DNA from: an uncultured bacterium
GTDB taxonomy: Bacteria > Verrucomicrobiota > Verrucomicrobiia > Opitutales > Intestinicryptomonadaceae
Length of the DNA stretch: 24,488 nt
Direction: 5' to 3'
NCBI GenBank assembly: GCA_905214995.1
Contig: CAJMOT010000022.1
Coordinates: 1 to 24,488, forward strand
Of this stretch, positions 14,858-22,776 are shown in pieces (position 1 is the first letter of the stretch; every line of letters starts with the position of its first letter). The position numbers and the translations under genes were made by a program. The notes under the pieces are model-generated. The model was given only the letters and a program-made list of their open reading frames with translations, was not told where the DNA came from and made no database searches.

Positions 14858-15580
14858 ATTATTTTCGGTTGCGCAATGCATGTTGCAAAAAGAGTTTTTT
14901 TCGAAAACCCGCCGCAATCGCTGCGGCGGTTGGCGCATGATTTCTATGGGAAGCTCCGCAATGGCTTGATTCCTCCGGCGGCGGGCGGCGGCTCAAAATG
15001 CGCGCGGGGCGTATTTCAAATTTTTGCGTATTTTGAAGGGAGAGAATGTCTTATGCAAATTGTATGATGATATTTCATAATATCTGATTTGAAATGAAAT
15101 ACCTTGAAAAGTTAAGATTTTGCATGGAAAATCTCTACTTCCATTCCGCCGATGCATGAAAAAAAATGCGGAGGGCGTTGTATGAATGGGATGGCGGAAT
15201 ATTTTTATTTCCGCGCCATGCCGGAAAATATTGCGGCGAATTAGGCGGGATAGGGGCGGGGGAGGGAATAGGGCGGAGATTTTGCGGCAACCGCTGTTTT
15301 TTCAACCTCGCGAAATAAGCAAAAAATTTTTCGCCGAAATGCCAAATGGAATTTCGCTTGCTTTGCGAAAGCGGCGAATAGGGCGAAGCCGCCATTTTTC
15401 TTTCCCCGTTCGCGATATAAAAACGCGGGGCAAACCGCATTCAAAAAATTCCCCGCAATATGAGGCTTGCGCGCATTTGGGGCTTGGAAAGCGCCGCCTG
15501 CCCGCATTCCGCAAAACGGCTGCGCCCGCGCGAACTGCGGGTTTTGCGCCCATGCGGGCGGGCGGATTTTCCGCCGCGCC
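14858..15580. other. Long gene-free region
   Basis: About 720 bases without a convincing coding frame on either strand. Bases 15000-15200 are AT-rich, the rest GC-rich and simple in composition. Structure seen: GATATT-TCAT-AATATC (15069-15084); an 8-bp inverted repeat AATATTTT/AAAATATT (15198-15205 and 15225-15232); and the decamer ATAGGGCGGA (15268-15277), which also occurs at 11018-11027, with a near copy at 15378-15387. No tRNA, tmRNA or known riboswitch was recognised. It may be the graveyard of older genes or hold an unidentified small RNA. Confidence 0.35.
15561..15575 (-). terminator. Possible hairpin terminator after pyrE
   Basis: GGCGGA-TTT-TCCGCC forms a perfect 6-bp stem just beyond the pyrE stop codon (5 bases from it on the minus strand). 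No T-run follows, so it is at best a weak or factor-assisted terminator. Confidence 0.3.
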
Positions 15581-16150
15581 TTAGGAGCCCGGGTGGACGG
15601 CGGGGATAGAGGCGAGCTCCGGAGGGATTTTGTCGGGCTCGTAGGTCGGGAAAGAGAACTCGAGAAGGCTGACGCAGGGAATTTCGAATTTTGCCTTTCC
15701 TCCGCTCCTGTCCACGAGCACCGCCGCGGCGACCGGTATTCCGCCGTTTGCCTTTACGATGTCTATGCACTCCTGCACGCGGCCCCCGCGCGTGACCACG
15801 TCTTCTACGATGAGGATTTTTTCGCCCTTGCGTATTTTGAAATTCCTGCGCAGGGCGAGGCTGCCGTTTTCCTTTTCGGCGAAGATGAAACGCTTTTTGA
15901 GCTGGCGCGCCGTCTCCTGCCCGAGCACGAGCCCGCCGATCGCGGGCGCCATCACCGTTTCGCATTCGGCGTCCCCGAGCTTTTGCGCGAGCATTCCGAC
16001 GAGTTCCGCCACCCTGTCCATGTGTTCGCACACGCGCGCGCACTGGAAGAAATGCCCGCTGTGCAGGCCGCTGCGCAGTATGAAGTGCCCCTCGAGAAGG
16101 GCGCCGGTTTCCCTGAAAATTTCGAGTATTTTTTCGTCTTGTGCGTTCAT
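15581..16150 (-). CDS. pyrE: Orotate phosphoribosyltransferase
   Basis: Converts orotate and PRPP to orotidine-5'-phosphate, the penultimate step of UMP synthesis; the decarboxylase PyrF is encoded at 23705-24406. The 189-residue protein has the N-terminal hood with GHFILRSGLHSGHFFQ (21-36), the EKENGSLALRRNF strand-loop (92-104) and the PRPP-binding motif ILIVEDVVTRGGR (112-124). The length and the SGLHSGHFFQ pattern resemble the Thermus-type PyrE subfamily. The motif has TRGGR instead of the commoner TTGGS, a modest variation. It is the last gene of the minus-strand run purU-Nudix-pyrE, 4 bases after the Nudix stop. Confidence 0.92.
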   Translation of the reverse strand: MNAQDEKILEIFRETGALLEGHFILRSGLHSGHFFQCARVCEHMDRVAELVGMLAQKLGDAECETVMAPAIGGLVLGQETARQLKKRFIFAEKENGSLALRRNFKIRKGEKILIVEDVVTRGGRVQECIDIVKANGGIPVAAAVLVDRSGGKAKFEIPCVSLLEFSFPTYEPDKIPPELASIPAVHPGS

Positions 16151-16154
16151 GTTT

Positions 16155-16670
16155 TTAACGGTTTCCGAAAGTTTCCGCCTGTTCGATTGTCGCCCGCACG
16201 CCGTTCCCGCACTCCGCGCGCATGGCGGCGAACCCGCTTTGTGAATATTTTTTCCACACTCCCCAGAGGAGAACCCTGTCGGTCTCCGGAATGTCGAGCT
16301 TTTCGATTTCGTCCGCGCCGAACAGCCCGAAAGCGCCTTCGGAGATGTTTTCGGGAAGGGCGCGTATGCGCTTTTTCGCGTCGAAGAGAAACATCAGCCA
16401 GTGCGCTCCGCCCTCGTAGGATTTTTCGCTTATCATCGCGAACATCCGCAAGTCGGAGTCCGAGAGCTCGAGGCCGATTTCCTCGCGCGTTTCCCTTATC
16501 GCGCACTCGAACGGGGATTCCCCCTCCGCCATTTCGAGCTTGCCGCCTATCGGGCTCCACAGCCCGAAGTTGGGCGCCTTGTTCCTGCGGATCAGCAGAA
16601 ATTTTCCGCTCTCGTCCCGCACGAACACGAGGGCGCTTATTTTGAAGGGAAGTGTCCGCGGCGCCGGCAT
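16155..16670 (-). CDS. Nudix hydrolase
   Basis: A 171-residue Nudix-fold pyrophosphohydrolase; substrate unknown (nucleoside diphosphates linked to X). The Nudix box lies at about 42-67, GGKLEMAEGES followed by the catalytic helix AIRETREEIGL with REtrEE intact. Compared with the consensus G-x5-E, the loop before the first Glu appears two residues longer. The C-terminal half contains GGAHWLMFLF and FGADEIEKLDIPETDRVLLW, typical of MutT/NUDT-like enzymes that act on small nucleotides. The ATG at 16670 (MPAPRTLPFKISALVF) is preferred; the frame extends 32 codons upstream into purU, with a basic non-conserved leader. It follows purU by 7 bases. Confidence 0.85.
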   Translation of the reverse strand: MPAPRTLPFKISALVFVRDESGKFLLIRRNKAPNFGLWSPIGGKLEMAEGESPFECAIRETREEIGLELSDSDLRMFAMISEKSYEGGAHWLMFLFDAKKRIRALPENISEGAFGLFGADEIEKLDIPETDRVLLWGVWKKYSQSGFAAMRAECGNGVRATIEQAETFGNR

Positions 16671-16677
16671 TGCGGAA

Positions 16678-17529
16678 TCAGTCGAATATGACGGTTTTGT
16701 TTTTGTAGGTGAGAATCCGCCCCTCGATATGCCACCTGACGGCCTTTGCGAGGGCCTCGCGCTCAAGCTCTCTGCCTTTGCGCATCAGGTCCTCAACGTT
16801 GTCGCGGTGGCTCACGGTCGCTACCACCTGGGCGATTATCGGGCCTTCGTCGAGGTCTTTTGTGGCGTAGTGGGCGGTGGCGCCTATGATTTTCACGCCG
16901 CGCTCGTAGGCTTTGTGGTAGGGCTTGGCGCCGGCGAACGCCGGCAGAAAGCTGTGGTGTATGTTGATGATCGGCGCGGGGCAGGAGTCTATGAAGTTTT
17001 CGCTCAGAATCTGCATATAGCGCGCCATTACGACGAGCTCCGCGCCGCTTTTGCGGATTATTGCGAGCTGGCCGGTCTCGGCCTCGGGCTTTGTCTCTTT
17101 GGAAATCGGGGTGTGGTGGAATTCAATCCCGAACATTTCGGACATTCCGCGCAGATTCTCGTGGTTGGATATGGCGCATGCGATGTCGCAGTTGAGCTCC
17201 CCCGAGCGGCAGCGCAATACGATGTCGCTGAAACAGTGCTCGAACTTCGAGACCATGAGAGCGATTTTCGGCCTGCGCGAGGAGCGCATTATGGTGGTGT
17301 CCATTCCCAGATCCCTGCGCGCGAGCTCCTCGAAGAGGCGGATTTCCTCGGCGATGTCGCCGGCGGGTATCCATTCCACCCGCTGGAAAAATATGCCCTC
17401 CTGCCTGTCCCTGTGCTGGTCGGCGTGGAGAATGTTTCCGCCGCGCGCGTAAATCCACCCGGACACGCGGGCGACTATTCCGGCGCGGTCGGGGCCGTGC
17501 AACAACGCTATTATTCTTTCTTCCTGCAT
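16678..17529 (-). CDS. purU: Formyltetrahydrofolate deformylase
   Basis: Hydrolyses 10-formyltetrahydrofolate to formate and tetrahydrofolate, balancing one-carbon pools and feeding formate to purine synthesis. 283 residues: N-terminal ACT domain (about 5-80, GPDRAGIVARVSGWIYARGG) and a C-terminal formyltransferase-type domain. The active-site Asn/His lie in NIHHSFLPAF (189-198) and the Asp in KDLDEGPI (224-231), and the PurU pattern VMARYMQILS is at 167-176. The ACT domain separates it from PurN and Fmt. It heads the purU-Nudix-pyrE run; a terminator separates it from dapL upstream, so it should have its own promoter in the GC-rich 80 bases ahead of it, where none is obvious. Confidence 0.95.
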   Translation of the reverse strand: MQEERIIALLHGPDRAGIVARVSGWIYARGGNILHADQHRDRQEGIFFQRVEWIPAGDIAEEIRLFEELARRDLGMDTTIMRSSRRPKIALMVSKFEHCFSDIVLRCRSGELNCDIACAISNHENLRGMSEMFGIEFHHTPISKETKPEAETGQLAIIRKSGAELVVMARYMQILSENFIDSCPAPIINIHHSFLPAFAGAKPYHKAYERGVKIIGATAHYATKDLDEGPIIAQVVATVSHRDNVEDLMRKGRELEREALAKAVRWHIEGRILTYKNKTVIFD

Positions 17530-17608
17530 TTCCGTCTTCCGCGGCGCTCCGCCCGCTTTTGGGGCCCAGTTCCGCCGCCCCGTTCCGGCGCGCTCGGTTT
17601 ACGACTCC

Positions 17609-17632
17609 AAAAACGCGCGGCGCCCGCGCCGC
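17609..17632 (-). terminator. Intrinsic terminator after dapL
   Basis: On the minus strand GCGGCG-CGGG-CGCCGC begins directly after the TAA of dapL and is followed by GCGTTTTT (A-run at 17609-17613 on the plus strand). A compact and convincing terminator. Confidence 0.8.
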
Positions 17633-18892
17633 TTAGAATTCAAATTTAGATTTTCCCATTCTGCGCTCGATTTCCGCGACCACCGCCTTTTCGGCGTCCT
17701 CCCCGTGCGCCTCAAACGTCACGGAGAACCTCACGAACGCGCCGGCGTCGTCCCACGGGACGGTGCTTATGAGGTGCTCTGTGATCATCCACTGCGAGAA
17801 GTCCTCGCCGCTCGAAAACTCTTTGCGCGAGCCGTCTTCGAGAACCGCCGCCTTGGGAGCGGGCATGTAGAGGAAAAATCCCGCCTTCGGCTTTTTGGGC
17901 GAAAATCCGAGCCGTGAGAGAGCCGCGATGAGCAGATCCATTCTGCGCGAGTACTTGGCGGCAATCGCGCGCGTGATGAGCGGGTTTTCAAGTCCTTTGG
18001 CCGCGGCGAGCTGTATGCCGAGGAATTGTCCGGAGTCGGTGTTGTCCTTGACGTCGCCGTACGCTTTTACGATGAGCGGGTTGCCGCAGACCCAGCCGAT
18101 TCTCCAGCCCGTCATGTTGTGGCTCTTGGAGAGCGAATGGAGCTCTACGGCCACGTCTTTCGCGCCCTCGACCTGCAATATTGAAAGCGCGGGGGTGTCG
18201 AACGCAAGCGACGCGTACGCCGCGTCGGAGACCGCTATGAGGCTGTTTTGCTTCGCGAATTTCACGAGGCGCTCGAAAAATTCGAGAGTGGCGCTCGCGC
18301 CCGTGGGGTTGTTGGGATAGTTTACGACGATTGCCTTAGCCCTTTTGAGGACGGCGGCGGGAATCGAATCGAGGTCGGGCAAGAAGCCGTTTTCGGCTTT
18401 TAGCCGGAGGTTGTAGACCTCCCCGCCCAGATATTTTGCGTGCGTGCCGAACACGGGATAGCCTGGAACCGTCATTATCGCGATGTCGCCCGGGTTGATG
18501 AAGCAGCTGGGGAGAATCGAGAGGGCGGCCTTGGAGCCTATCGAGTGGAGGATTTCCGTCTCGGGGTCGAGCTCCACCCCGAATACGGCCTTCATATATC
18601 CCGCCGCCGCCTTTTTGAAATCGGGGCCGCCGTTGTCGGCATACCCGCGGTTAGCGGGGTCTTTCGCCGCCGCATAGAGAGCTTCCACCACTTCCGGAAA
18701 CGCCATTTCGTCGGGCTCGCCCACGCCCATGTCTATGAGTTCCACCCCGGGCTTGGCGGCTTTGGCCGCTCGCTTTGCCCTTTTTATCTTTTCAAATTTG
18801 TATATGGCGGCGCTCTTCCCGTAGTTAACGCCGCCGATTCTTTCGGCGAAGAGGTTTTGTATGTATGAATCGCTCATGCGCGTCTGTGTCAT
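17633..18892 (-). CDS. dapL: LL-diaminopimelate aminotransferase
   Basis: PLP enzyme converting tetrahydrodipicolinate directly to LL-diaminopimelate, the DapL shortcut to lysine and peptidoglycan found in plants, Chlamydiae and other bacteria. 419 residues of fold-type I: YIQNLFAERIGG near the N-terminus, IDMGVGEPDEMAFP (53-66), YPNNPTGA (192-199), and the PLP lysine in HSLSKSHNMTGWRIGW (K256). The start MTQTRMSDSY is used; M6 is an equally possible start, and neither has a Shine-Dalgarno. It is divergent from panC across a 66-base AT-rich spacer and ends in its own terminator. A related aspartate-type aminotransferase is the alternative, but the N-terminal pattern favours DapL. Confidence 0.9.
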   Translation of the reverse strand: MTQTRMSDSYIQNLFAERIGGVNYGKSAAIYKFEKIKRAKRAAKAAKPGVELIDMGVGEPDEMAFPEVVEALYAAAKDPANRGYADNGGPDFKKAAAGYMKAVFGVELDPETEILHSIGSKAALSILPSCFINPGDIAIMTVPGYPVFGTHAKYLGGEVYNLRLKAENGFLPDLDSIPAAVLKRAKAIVVNYPNNPTGASATLEFFERLVKFAKQNSLIAVSDAAYASLAFDTPALSILQVEGAKDVAVELHSLSKSHNMTGWRIGWVCGNPLIVKAYGDVKDNTDSGQFLGIQLAAAKGLENPLITRAIAAKYSRRMDLLIAALSRLGFSPKKPKAGFFLYMPAPKAAVLEDGSRKEFSSGEDFSQWMITEHLISTVPWDDAGAFVRFSVTFEAHGEDAEKAVVAEIERRMGKSKFEF

Positions 18893-18900
18893 TTAATGGG

Positions 18901-18931
18901 TTGATTTTTTGAAAAATATAACAAGTATAAA
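18901..18931 (+). promoter_or_regulatory. Likely panC promoter
   Basis: TTGATT (18901-18906) and TATAAA (18926-18931) with a 19-base spacer lie in the short AT-rich divergent gap before panC. A TTGAAA at 18909-18914 is too close to the -10. Plausible but the spacing is long. Confidence 0.35.
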
Positions 18932-18945
18932 AGAAATAAAAGAGC

Positions 18946-18950
18946 AGGAG
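18946..18950 (+). promoter_or_regulatory. Shine-Dalgarno of panC
   Basis: AGGAG ends 8 bases before the ATG at 18959, one of the few clear ribosome-binding sites in the window. Confidence 0.75.
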
Positions 18951-18958
18951 TAAAATCA

Positions 18959-19798
18959 ATGAAAATAATATCGTCTCCGGCAGAAATGACGGCTTTTGTC
19001 AAATCGTCGCGCGCGAACGGCGGGAAGATAGCCCTCGTCCCGACAATGGGCGCGCTGCACGAGGGGCATTTGAGCCTCGTTAAAAAGGCCAAAACGCTCG
19101 CGGACACCGTAGTCGTCTCGATTTTCGTCAACCCGACCCAGTTCGGCCCCAACGAGGATTTCGACAAATACCCGCGCCAGTTGGACGCGGACGCCGCCAG
19201 CTGCGAGAGCGTCGGCGCGGACGCCGTCTTCGCCCCGTCGGTTTCCGACATCTATCTTCCCGACGCCTCCACATATGTCGTCGAGGAGGACATCAGCCGG
19301 TATCTCTGCGGCAGGACCCGCCCGAAACATTTCAGGGGGGTGACGACTGTCGTCGCCATTTTGTTCAACATCGTCCGCCCCGACGTCGCCGTGTTCGGCG
19401 AAAAGGACGCACAGCAGGTTTCAATCATAAGGCGCATGGTCCGCGACCTCTTCATGGGCGTGGAAATCGTCACGGGAGAGATAGTGCGCGACGAGAACGG
19501 GCTTGCGCTGAGCTCGCGCAACAAGTACCTCGACAAGCTCGAGCGGCTCGGGGCCTCGCGCCTGCACGCCGCGCTCGAGGACGGCAGGAAGCTGTGCCTC
19601 GACGGGTGCTCCAACGTCGACCGCGTGAAGGCGCACGTTATAAACAGTGTGACCAACGCCAAGACGCGCGTCATATACGTGGAGATTGTGGACGCCGAAA
19701 CCTCCATCCCGATGACGGAGGCCGTTCCCGGGAAGTCGAGAATATCCGCCGCGATCTGGTACGGGCAGACGAGGCTCATCGACAACGTGAGAATCTGA
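18959..19798 (+). CDS. panC: Pantothenate synthetase (pantoate-beta-alanine ligase)
   Basis: ATP-dependent condensation of pantoate and beta-alanine to pantothenate, precursor of coenzyme A. 279 residues, normal for the family. Nucleotidyltransferase-type motifs: PTMGALHEGHLSLV (28-41) with HxGH at 34-37, FVNPTQFGPNEDFDKYPR (56-73), FGEKDAQQ and the KMSKS-like LALSSRNKYL. The start is supported by AGGAG upstream. It heads a plus-strand run with nadB 30 bases later and apt after that, joining cofactor genes for CoA and NAD. panB and panD are not in the window. Confidence 0.96.
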   Translation: MKIISSPAEMTAFVKSSRANGGKIALVPTMGALHEGHLSLVKKAKTLADTVVVSIFVNPTQFGPNEDFDKYPRQLDADAASCESVGADAVFAPSVSDIYLPDASTYVVEEDISRYLCGRTRPKHFRGVTTVVAILFNIVRPDVAVFGEKDAQQVSIIRRMVRDLFMGVEIVTGEIVRDENGLALSSRNKYLDKLERLGASRLHAALEDGRKLCLDGCSNVDRVKAHVINSVTNAKTRVIYVEIVDAETSIPMTEAVPGKSRISAAIWYGQTRLIDNVRI

Positions 19799-19828
19799 GG
19801 CGCGCCCTTACCGTTAACTTATCGCATT

Positions 19829-21430
19829 ATGAAATTCGACGCAGTTGTAGTCGGCAGCGGCATTGCGGGGCTGAGTTTTGCCCTCAAATCATCGAAACTC
19901 GGGCACAAGGTCGCCATAATAACCAAGAAGGAGAGATCCGACACCAACACCAACCACGCGCAGGGCGGAATCGCCAGCGTGACGAGCTGCGCGGACGACT
20001 TCGATTCGCACGTAAAGGACACGCTCGTTGCGGGCGACGGACTCTGCGACGAGGCCGCGGTGCGCGAGATCGTCAGGGCGGGCCCGCGCCAGATAAAGGA
20101 TCTCATAGAGGAGGGCGTGGAGTTTACGAGCCTCGAGGACGGCTCGCCGTCGCTCGGGCGCGAGGGCGGGCACTCCCAACGCCGGATTCTGCACGTCAAG
20201 GACTACACCGGGCGCGCGATAGAGGAGGCGCTTTTGAAGGCCGTAGCCGCCGATCCGAACATAGAAATTCTCGAGCACCATTTCGCGATAGACCTCATAA
20301 CCCGCTCCAAGGCGGAGGGCGCGCTTCTCGGCGGGCGCGGCGACGACATAGTGGGCATATACGTCTACGACACCAACAACGGCGTCGTCAAAACCATGAA
20401 GACGCCCGTTGTGATGCTCGCGACCGGCGGCGCGGGCTGCGTCTACCTCTACACCACGAATCCCGAGATCGCCACGGGCGACGGAATCGCGATGGCCTAC
20501 CGCGCGGGAGCGGAGGTCGCCAACCTCGAATTTATCCAATTCCACCCGACGGCGATGTATTCGCGCGAGGGGGAGAGGTTTTTGATATCGGAGGCCGTCC
20601 GCGGCGAGGGCGCGGTTTTGCGCAACGCCAAAGGCGAGGCCTTCATGGAGCGGTACGACCGGCGCAGGGATCTCGCCCCGCGCGACATAGTCGCGCGCGC
20701 CATAGACAGCGAGATGAAGCGGCTCGGCTCGCCGCATGTGTGGCTCGACATCACCAGTAGGTCGGCCGGCGAGCTCAGGGAGAGATTCCCGCAGATCTAC
20801 GCGCACTGCCTCGAAAAGGGCATCGACATTTCTAAGGACTGCATGCCGGTCGTTCCCGCCGCCCACTACATGTGCGGGGGCGTCAGGACGCGGCTGGACG
20901 GCTCCACGACTATCCGCGGGCTCTACGCCTGCGGGGAGGTCGCGTGCACGGGGCTGCACGGGGCGAACAGGCTCGCGAGCAATTCGCTTCTGGAAGCGGT
21001 AGTCATAGCCGACAACGCCGCGCGCGCGGTTGACGGGTACCTGTCGTCGCTCAAGCCCTCGGGAAGCGCGGAGGTACCGCTCTGGAAAGACGGCGACATG
21101 CGCGACCCCGACGAGCGCGTCGTGCTGCACCACAACCTCGAGGAGCTCAAGCGCACGATGTGGGATTATGTGGGCATAGTGCGCACCACCAAGCGGCTCG
21201 AGCGCGCCCTGAACCGCGTCGAAAACCTCCACCGCGAAATCGACGAGTATTATTGGAATTTCAAGGTGGAGCCCAACCTCATAGAGCTCAGAAACGAAGT
21301 CCAGGTTGCTCTGCTGATAATCCGCTCGGCGCTCGCGCGCCGCGAAAGCCGCGGGCTGCACTACACCCTCGACCACCCCGCCAAGCTCTCGGAGGCCCGC
21401 GACACCGTTCTCAAAAAGGAAAATTTCTGA
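19829..21430 (+). CDS. nadB: L-aspartate oxidase
   Basis: Flavoenzyme oxidising L-aspartate to iminoaspartate, the first step of bacterial de novo NAD synthesis; NadA (quinolinate synthase) is not encoded here. 533 residues: FAD-binding GSGIAG (9-14), THAQ-type loop TNHAQGGIASV, FAD/substrate region GDGIAMAYRAGA and NLEFIQFHPTAMY, catalytic stretch SEAVRGEGAVLRN, and GLYACGEVACTGLHGANRL near the end of the flavin domain, followed by the helical C-terminal domain. The HAQGG and HPTA signatures separate it from succinate dehydrogenase subunit A in this context. No Shine-Dalgarno. The stop overlaps the apt start by one base (TGATG). Confidence 0.95.
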   Translation: MKFDAVVVGSGIAGLSFALKSSKLGHKVAIITKKERSDTNTNHAQGGIASVTSCADDFDSHVKDTLVAGDGLCDEAAVREIVRAGPRQIKDLIEEGVEFTSLEDGSPSLGREGGHSQRRILHVKDYTGRAIEEALLKAVAADPNIEILEHHFAIDLITRSKAEGALLGGRGDDIVGIYVYDTNNGVVKTMKTPVVMLATGGAGCVYLYTTNPEIATGDGIAMAYRAGAEVANLEFIQFHPTAMYSREGERFLISEAVRGEGAVLRNAKGEAFMERYDRRRDLAPRDIVARAIDSEMKRLGSPHVWLDITSRSAGELRERFPQIYAHCLEKGIDISKDCMPVVPAAHYMCGGVRTRLDGSTTIRGLYACGEVACTGLHGANRLASNSLLEAVVIADNAARAVDGYLSSLKPSGSAEVPLWKDGDMRDPDERVVLHHNLEELKRTMWDYVGIVRTTKRLERALNRVENLHREIDEYYWNFKVEPNLIELRNEVQVALLIIRSALARRESRGLHYTLDHPAKLSEARDTVLKKENF

Positions 21431-21942
21431 TGGACATCTCCAAATTCATTCTCGGAGTTCCCGACTTCCCGAAAAAGGGCGTGCTGTTTTACGACATCAC
21501 CCCGCTGATGCTCAACCCCGACGCCTACGCCCAGGCGATATGCGAAATGGCGGAGAAAATCGCGCAGACCGACCCCACGAAAATTCTCGCGGCGGAGTCG
21601 CGAGGGTTTTTCTTCGGGCCGATGATAGCGCTGAAACTGAAGCTGCCGTTCGTTCCCGTCCGCAAGAAAAACAAGCTGCCGCGCAAGGCCGTGTGCGTGG
21701 AGTACGCGCTCGAATACGGCGCCGACCTGTTGTGCATACACGAGGACGCCGTGTCTTCCGGCGACAGGGTTGCGGTGGTGGACGACATTCTCGCCACGGG
21801 CGGGACTGCGGAGGCGATGTGCAAGATGGGCGAGATCGCGGGCGCGGAAATCGCCTGCTGCGCGTTCTTCATGGAGCTCTCGTTCCTCAAAGGCCGCGAG
21901 AGGCTCGGCGACAGAAAAGTGGTGTCTATTTTCTCGAAGTAG
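21430..21942 (+). CDS. apt: Adenine phosphoribosyltransferase
   Basis: Salvages adenine with PRPP to AMP. 170 residues, normal for the family: PDFPKKGVLFYDITPLM (11-27), AAESRGFFFG (54-63), the flexible-loop segment VRKKNKLP (77-84), and the PRPP-binding motif VVDDILATGGT (116-126). The ATG at 21430 overlaps the nadB TGA and is preceded by AAGGA nine bases upstream, at the end of nadB. The frame is open far upstream inside nadB, but the family N-terminus fixes the start here. Together with pyrE and pyrF it makes three PRPP/nucleotide genes in the window. Confidence 0.96.
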   Translation: MDISKFILGVPDFPKKGVLFYDITPLMLNPDAYAQAICEMAEKIAQTDPTKILAAESRGFFFGPMIALKLKLPFVPVRKKNKLPRKAVCVEYALEYGADLLCIHEDAVSSGDRVAVVDDILATGGTAEAMCKMGEIAGAEIACCAFFMELSFLKGRERLGDRKVVSIFSK

Positions 21943-21947
21943 CTTCC

Positions 21948-22379
21948 ATGAAATTTTGGGTTTCAAAACTCGCCTGCGCTTTTTGCGCCGCGATGTTCGC
22001 GGCGGGGCTCTCGTCTTGCGGCGGCGGAGGGGCGGAGTTCTACCCGCTTAAAGCCGGCGGGCAAAGGGTTTTCGGCGCGGCCAAAAACCCTTCGGAAGTC
22101 GCGGTGTTCATAACCAAAAAGCCCGATTTCCCCTACGACGAGCTCGGAATGATAGTCTACGAGACCTCCCCGAATTTCGCCGACGAGCCCGCCGTGTACG
22201 AAAAACTGCGGGAAAAGGCCGCGGAAATCGGCGCGGACGGCATAATAATAATGAACAGCCAGACGTCTTTTGAGCAGCGCCCGGGCGCGATAATTCTCGA
22301 CTGGTCGTATGTGCCGGTCCAGACCGAAAATTCCGTGTCGCGCATAAAGTACAGGGCGATGGCGATAAGGCGCAGATAA
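21948..22379 (+). CDS. Small lipoprotein of unknown function
   Basis: 143 residues. The N-terminus MKFWVSKLACAFCAAMFAAG ends in a lipobox LSSC, so C24 would be the lipidated residue and the mature protein would begin CGGGG. The mature domain (AVFITKKPDFPYDELGMI, REKAAEIGADGIIIMNSQ) has the alternating strand/helix plan of small YbjQ/DUF4156-like surface lipoproteins in which a Lys/Ala-rich helix is followed by GADGIII. That is a resemblance in pattern, not an assignment. It follows apt by 5 bases and precedes the DUF486 gene by 4, so it is likely in the same transcript. An in-frame upstream extension into apt lacks a signal peptide and is rejected. Confidence 0.75.
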   Translation: MKFWVSKLACAFCAAMFAAGLSSCGGGGAEFYPLKAGGQRVFGAAKNPSEVAVFITKKPDFPYDELGMIVYETSPNFADEPAVYEKLREKAAEIGADGIIIMNSQTSFEQRPGAIILDWSYVPVQTENSVSRIKYRAMAIRRR

Positions 22380-22383
22380 TCAC

Positions 22384-22722
22384 ATGCGTTACGCTTTGCC
22401 CGTCCTCCTCCTCGTAGCCTCGAACGTCTTTATGACGTTCGCGTGGTACGGGCACTTGAAGTTCAAGTCCGCGCCGCTTTGGATAGTCATACTCGCGAGC
22501 TGGGCGATAGCGTTTTTCGAATACTGCCTCCAAGTGCCCGCAAACCGCATGGGCCACGGGACGTTTTCGGCCGCGGAGCTCAAGACAATCCAGGAGATAA
22601 TAACCCTGATAGTCTTTTCTGTCTTTTCGGCGCTCTATTTAAAGGAGGAGTTCAAATGGAACTATCTCGTCGGGTTTGCGCTTATAATTCTGGCGGCGTT
22701 TTTCATATTTAAAAAGTGGTGA
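22384..22722 (+). CDS. DUF486 (DMT-superfamily) membrane protein
   Basis: 112 residues with four hydrophobic segments (about 3-20, 31-48, 69-86 and 93-110), the half-size drug/metabolite-transporter plan. Recognisable DUF486 signatures: SNVFMTFAWYGHLKFK (13-28), SWAIAFFEYCLQVPANR (39-55), QEIITLIVFSVFSALYLKE and WNYLVGFALI. Substrate is unknown for the family. It is the last gene of the panC-nadB-apt-lipoprotein run, and its stop is followed by a weak hairpin and T-run. Confidence 0.92.
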   Translation: MRYALPVLLLVASNVFMTFAWYGHLKFKSAPLWIVILASWAIAFFEYCLQVPANRMGHGTFSAAELKTIQEIITLIVFSVFSALYLKEEFKWNYLVGFALIILAAFFIFKKW

Positions 22723-22742
22723 CGGCTCATCGCCGGATTTTT
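22723..22742 (+). terminator. Weak terminator between convergent DUF486 gene and ispE
   Basis: CGGC-TCATC-GCCG (22723-22735, 13 bases with 4-bp arms) begins at the stop codon and is followed by GATTTTT. The stem is short, so efficiency is doubtful. Confidence 0.4.
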
Positions 22743-22776
22743 GCCTTATCTTCCCATGGGGCCGCGCCGCAACGCG

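Noticed and set aside
15467..16645. Plus-strand open frame of about 390 codons over pyrE and the Nudix gene
   Set aside because: Both minus-strand genes are clear by motif; the plus-strand product is low-complexity and lacks domains.
19889..21376. Long minus-strand open frame opposite nadB (about 495 codons)
   Set aside because: Shadow of nadB created by high GC; no protein motifs and no start signal.
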